Assembly (NCBI RefSeq): GCF_003860565.1
Contig: NZ_CP034157.1
Coordinates: 1,860,001 to 1,924,000 of the forward strand
Reading direction: 5' to 3'
Source of the DNA: Cloacibacterium normanense
GTDB lineage: Bacteria > Bacteroidota > Bacteroidia > Flavobacteriales > Weeksellaceae
DNA length: 64,000 bases
The position numbers and the translations under genes were made by a program. A model generated the notes under the pieces. It was given only the letters and a program-made list of their open reading frames with translations, searched no databases and was not told the DNA's origin. Position 1 is the stretch's first letter. Each line of letters begins with the position of its first letter. Positions 61,260-64,000 of the stretch are shown piece after piece.

Positions 61260-63275
61260 ATGACAAATCCACTTTTACAATCCTTCAATACTAAATATAA
61301 TTCAGCTCCATTTGCAGAAATAAAAGAAGAACATTACTTACCTGCATTCAAAGAACTGATAGACCAATCTTTGCAAGAAATACAAGAAATCACTCAAAAT
61401 CCTGAAACGCCTACTTTCGAAAACACCATCGAAGCATTGGCTTATTCAGGCGAACAATTAGATGTGGTTTCTAATATTTTCTTTAATCTAAATTCTGCCG
61501 AAACCAATGACGAAATTCAACAAATCGCACAAGAAGTTTCGCCTTTATTGACTGAATTTGCTTCTAAAATTTCGCAAAATGAACAACTTTTTTCAAGAAT
61601 TAAAAAAGTTTACGACGAAAAAGACCATTATTCGCTTAACGAAGAGCAAAAAATGCTTCTAGAAGAAACCTACAAAGGTTTTGTAAGAAACGGTGCATTG
61701 CTGAATGACGAGAAAAAAGAACAACTCAAAAATATTAATATTGAGCTTTCTAAAAAATCTTTGCAATTCGGACAAAACGTTTTGGCAGCGACCAATCAAT
61801 ATTATAAACACTTGACCAACAAAGATGATTTGGCTGGAATTCCAGAGGCTATTCTTGCGCAGTATGAAGAAGAAGCAAAAGAAAGAAATCTAGAAGGTTA
61901 TGTGATTACGCTACAATTCCCGAGTTTATTACCCGTTCTTACTTATGCGGAAAATCGTGAGTTGAGAAAGGAATTGGCAATTGCAAACGGAAAAAAATCT
62001 TTTGACGGCGGTGAATTTGACAACCAAAATCTCATCAAAGAATTGGTACAACTTCGTCAAGAAAAAGCGCAATTGTTAGGCTACAAATCTTTTGCAGATT
62101 ATGTTTTAGAAGAAAGAATGGCAAAATCTCCGCAGAAAGTGTTAGAATTTTTGAACGAATTATTGACTAAAGCAAAACCTTTTGCTCAAAAAGATGTGGA
62201 AGAGCTTTCCGTTTTAGCAAAAGCTAATGGAATTACAGAAATGCAAAGTTATGACCACGCTTATTATGCCGAAAAACTCAGAAAACAAAAATTTGATTTC
62301 AATGATGAAGAATTGAAACCTTATTTCCAGTTAGACAAAGTACAAGAAGCAGTTTTCGGGTTAGCTGGAAAACTTTTCGGGTTAGAATTTGTAGAAACTG
62401 CTGATATTCAAAAATATCACGCTGATGTAAAAACGTACGAAATCTATGAAGGTGAAAATTTTAAAGCGTTGCTTTATGCCGATTATCATCCAAGAAAGGG
62501 AAAAAGAGCGGGAGCATGGATGACGAGTTTTAAAAATCAATACATCAAAAATGGTGAAAACCACAGACCGCATATTTCTGTAGTTTGTAATTTTACCAAA
62601 CCTACCTCAGAAACACCAAGTTTATTGACCTTCAATGAAGTAACCACACTTTTTCATGAATTTGGGCATGCTTTACATGGTGTTTTGGCAAACACTCAGT
62701 ATCCAAATCTTTCTGGAACTTCTGTAAAATGGGATTTCGTAGAATTGCCTTCTCAATTTTTAGAAAATTACTGTTACGAACCAGAATTCTTAAAAACATT
62801 TGCAAAACATTATCAAACGGGTGAAGTTTTACCAGATGAAAAAATTCAGAAAATAGAAGATTCTAAAAACTTTATGGAAGGCTATCAAACCTTGAGACAA
62901 CTCAGTTTCGGAATTTTGGACATGTCTTATCACGCCGAAAACGTAAAAGTAGAAGATGTAAAAACCTTTGAAACCGAAACCATCAAAGCGACTCAAGTTT
63001 ATCCTACTCTATCAGAAACAGCTGTTAGCACAAGTTTTTCACATATTTTCCAAGGAGGATATTCGGCTGGATATTATTCTTACAAATGGGCAGAAGTTTT
63101 AGATGCAGATGCTTTTCAATATTTCAAAGAAAATGGAATTTTCAATCCTGAAATTGCAGCAAAATACAAAGTTTTACTTTCTAGTGGCGGAACAAAAGAC
63201 CCAATGGAATTGTATAAAAATTTCAGAGGAAGTGAGCCGAAAGTAGAAAGTTTGTTGAAGAGAGCTTTTGGTTAA
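61260..63275 (+). CDS. dcp: M3-family zinc metallopeptidase (oligopeptidase A / Dcp type)
   Basis: A 671-residue peptidase. The zinc site FHEFGHALHG lies near residue 466, with the third ligand in ELPSQFLENY about 25 residues on. The N-terminal NPLLQSFNTKYNSAPFAEIKEEHYLPAF and the C-terminal HIFQGGYSAGYYSYKWAEVLDADAF blocks are standard for M3A enzymes. There is no signal peptide, so it is cytoplasmic or non-classically located, unlike secreted Dcp homologues. It degrades short peptides. Confidence 0.96.
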   Translation: MTNPLLQSFNTKYNSAPFAEIKEEHYLPAFKELIDQSLQEIQEITQNPETPTFENTIEALAYSGEQLDVVSNIFFNLNSAETNDEIQQIAQEVSPLLTEFASKISQNEQLFSRIKKVYDEKDHYSLNEEQKMLLEETYKGFVRNGALLNDEKKEQLKNINIELSKKSLQFGQNVLAATNQYYKHLTNKDDLAGIPEAILAQYEEEAKERNLEGYVITLQFPSLLPVLTYAENRELRKELAIANGKKSFDGGEFDNQNLIKELVQLRQEKAQLLGYKSFADYVLEERMAKSPQKVLEFLNELLTKAKPFAQKDVEELSVLAKANGITEMQSYDHAYYAEKLRKQKFDFNDEELKPYFQLDKVQEAVFGLAGKLFGLEFVETADIQKYHADVKTYEIYEGENFKALLYADYHPRKGKRAGAWMTSFKNQYIKNGENHRPHISVVCNFTKPTSETPSLLTFNEVTTLFHEFGHALHGVLANTQYPNLSGTSVKWDFVELPSQFLENYCYEPEFLKTFAKHYQTGEVLPDEKIQKIEDSKNFMEGYQTLRQLSFGILDMSYHAENVKVEDVKTFETETIKATQVYPTLSETAVSTSFSHIFQGGYSAGYYSYKWAEVLDADAFQYFKENGIFNPEIAAKYKVLLSSGGTKDPMELYKNFRGSEPKVESLLKRAFG

Positions 63276-63328
63276 TGGAAAATGGAAAGTTGAAAATTGA
63301 AAATGACAACCAATCTAAAATCTAAAAT

Positions 63329-63709
63329 TTGAAAAATCTTTGCCCTTGTTGTTCAGGAAAATTATACGAAGAATGTTGCGAACCGTTTCATTCTAAAAAG
63401 GAATTTCCAAAAACTGCGGAAGAACTGATGCGTTCTCGTTATGCTGCATTTGCCATTCCGAATGGTGAATATTTATGGCAAACCACATTGCCCAGCAAAA
63501 GAAAATTCCATGACAAAAGTGAATTGGAAGCTTGGGGAAAAGAAAACACTTGGACAAAACTGGAAATCATCAATTCCAGCGAAAAAGAAGTAGAATTTAA
63601 AGCCTATTTCACAGATAAATTCGGGAAAGAAAACATTCATCATGAGTTATCCACTTTTAAAAAGGTAGATAAAAAATGGTATTATGTTTCGGGAAAATTT
63701 TTAGATTAA
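63329..63709 (+). CDS. YchJ-family (UPF0225) protein with SEC-C motif
   Basis: A 126-residue protein with a TTG start at 63329; the nearest ATG upstream is out of frame. The N-terminal zinc-binding SEC-C motif CPCCSGKLYEECCEPFH is followed by AEELMRSRYAAFAIPNGEYLWQTT, the YchJ core, and an NTF2-like middle region (VEFKAYFTDKFGKENIHHELSTF). Function is unknown. It lies 53 bases after the M3 peptidase gene and overlaps the convergent VF530 gene by 4 bases. Confidence 0.9.
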   Translation: MKNLCPCCSGKLYEECCEPFHSKKEFPKTAEELMRSRYAAFAIPNGEYLWQTTLPSKRKFHDKSELEAWGKENTWTKLEIINSSEKEVEFKAYFTDKFGKENIHHELSTFKKVDKKWYYVSGKFLD

Positions 63710-63948
63710 AGTAAACCTTTTTTCTTCTTTTGTCTTAAAACATAGAGATAAAGGCTTTCTACTTTTTTCCTTGCCCAATCTGTTTTTCGTAAGAATTTAA
63801 GCGAAGAATTGATGCTTGGATTTTCGTTGAAACAACGGATGTTTATTTGTTTTCCTAGTTCTTCGAAACCATGATAATAGTCTACCAATTCTTCCAGAAT
63901 GGCATCTAATCTTTTCCCATGTAAAGGATCTTTAGAATTCTGTTCCAT
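63706..63948 (-). CDS. VF530 family protein (DUF2132)
   Basis: With the ATG at 63948 the product has 80 residues (MEQNSKDPLHG...). The first 11 residues of a longer frame are not family-like. KDPLHGKRLDAILEELVDYYHGFEELGKQINIRCF, then NPSINSSLKFLRKTDWARKKVESLYL, covers nearly the whole VF530 fold, thought to be DNA-binding. It ends convergent with the YchJ gene. Confidence 0.9.
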   Translation of the reverse strand: MEQNSKDPLHGKRLDAILEELVDYYHGFEELGKQINIRCFNENPSINSSLKFLRKTDWARKKVESLYLYVLRQKKKKGLL

Positions 63949-64000
63949 GTTATAAAATAAAATCCCGAAAATAGACTGCACCCAAAAGTTTAGACAAAAT

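Overview
The window is AT-rich chromosomal DNA from a member of the Bacteroidota, most likely class Flavobacteriia and the Chryseobacterium/Cloacibacterium side of the Weeksellaceae. This placement is inferred from protein style (RpoN, RpsP with a long Ala/Glu tail, a compact class I NrdA, DUF6266, EpsG-type polymerase), from promoters of the TTTG-N18..23-TAnnTTTG type, and from the intergenic repeats. No tRNA or rRNA was found by eye. One structural RNA, RNase P RNA, is clear.

Region 1 (about 0.2-29.3 kb, almost all on the minus strand) is a surface polysaccharide (capsule or O-antigen) locus. Its downstream, biosynthetic part is broken into gene cassettes separated by 0.5-1.1 kb spacers full of repeats. 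Cassette A (0.2-4.1 kb) holds GT4, acetyltransferase, EpsG-like polymerase and GT4. Cassette B (4.7-5.9 kb) is a lone GT4. Cassette C (6.4-13.3 kb) encodes a multi-span membrane protein, a GT4/GT-D fusion, GT2, acetyltransferase, a GH105-like hydrolase and GT4. Cassette D (14.0-16.1 kb) holds GT2 and a pyruvyltransferase. Cassette E (17.2-21.0 kb) encodes a GT2/GT-D fusion, a divergent GT-B-like protein and GT2. An accessory island with a DUF6266 gene and an HTH gene (21.2-23.1 kb) separates these from the export operon Wza, Wzc kinase, Wzm, Wzt, methyltransferase (23.1-29.3 kb). The Wzt C-terminal domain next to a methyltransferase suggests a chain-capping and cap-recognition export system, although Wza/Wzc and polymerase-like proteins are also present. 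No Wzx flippase or initiating sugar-phosphate transferase lies in the window.

Region 2 (29.4-38.0 kb) holds a beta-barrel protein, glyA, a small basic protein, a DUF72 protein, about 1 kb of 131-141-base repeats, an autoregulated-looking membrane-protein/XRE pair, and nrdA and nrdB with a small unknown gene between them. Region 3 (38.4-43.4 kb, plus strand) is a MacAB-like ABC efflux operon of ATPase, two permeases and adaptor, with a four-helix-bundle (S23/IVP) gene inserted between the permeases. Region 4 (43.5-64 kb) is mostly housekeeping: HD phosphohydrolase, alpha/beta hydrolase, PfkB kinase, DUF4241, valS, DUF1573, PPK2, CPBP protease, rnpB, an ECF sigma factor with a membrane partner, rpoN, an ORF6N pseudogene, asnS, rimM, rpsP, nitroreductase, Gre-like factor, SRPBCC protein, M3 peptidase, YchJ and VF530.

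The most unusual signals are two independent fusions of a GT-D (DUF1792) domain to different glycosyltransferase folds; a family of palindromic elements whose arms change while a CTAAAG-containing loop stays; a 52-base copy of the 3' end of one glycosyltransferase stranded in the neighbouring spacer; and 7-base tandem arrays of different sequence at five places, one of them inside valS.
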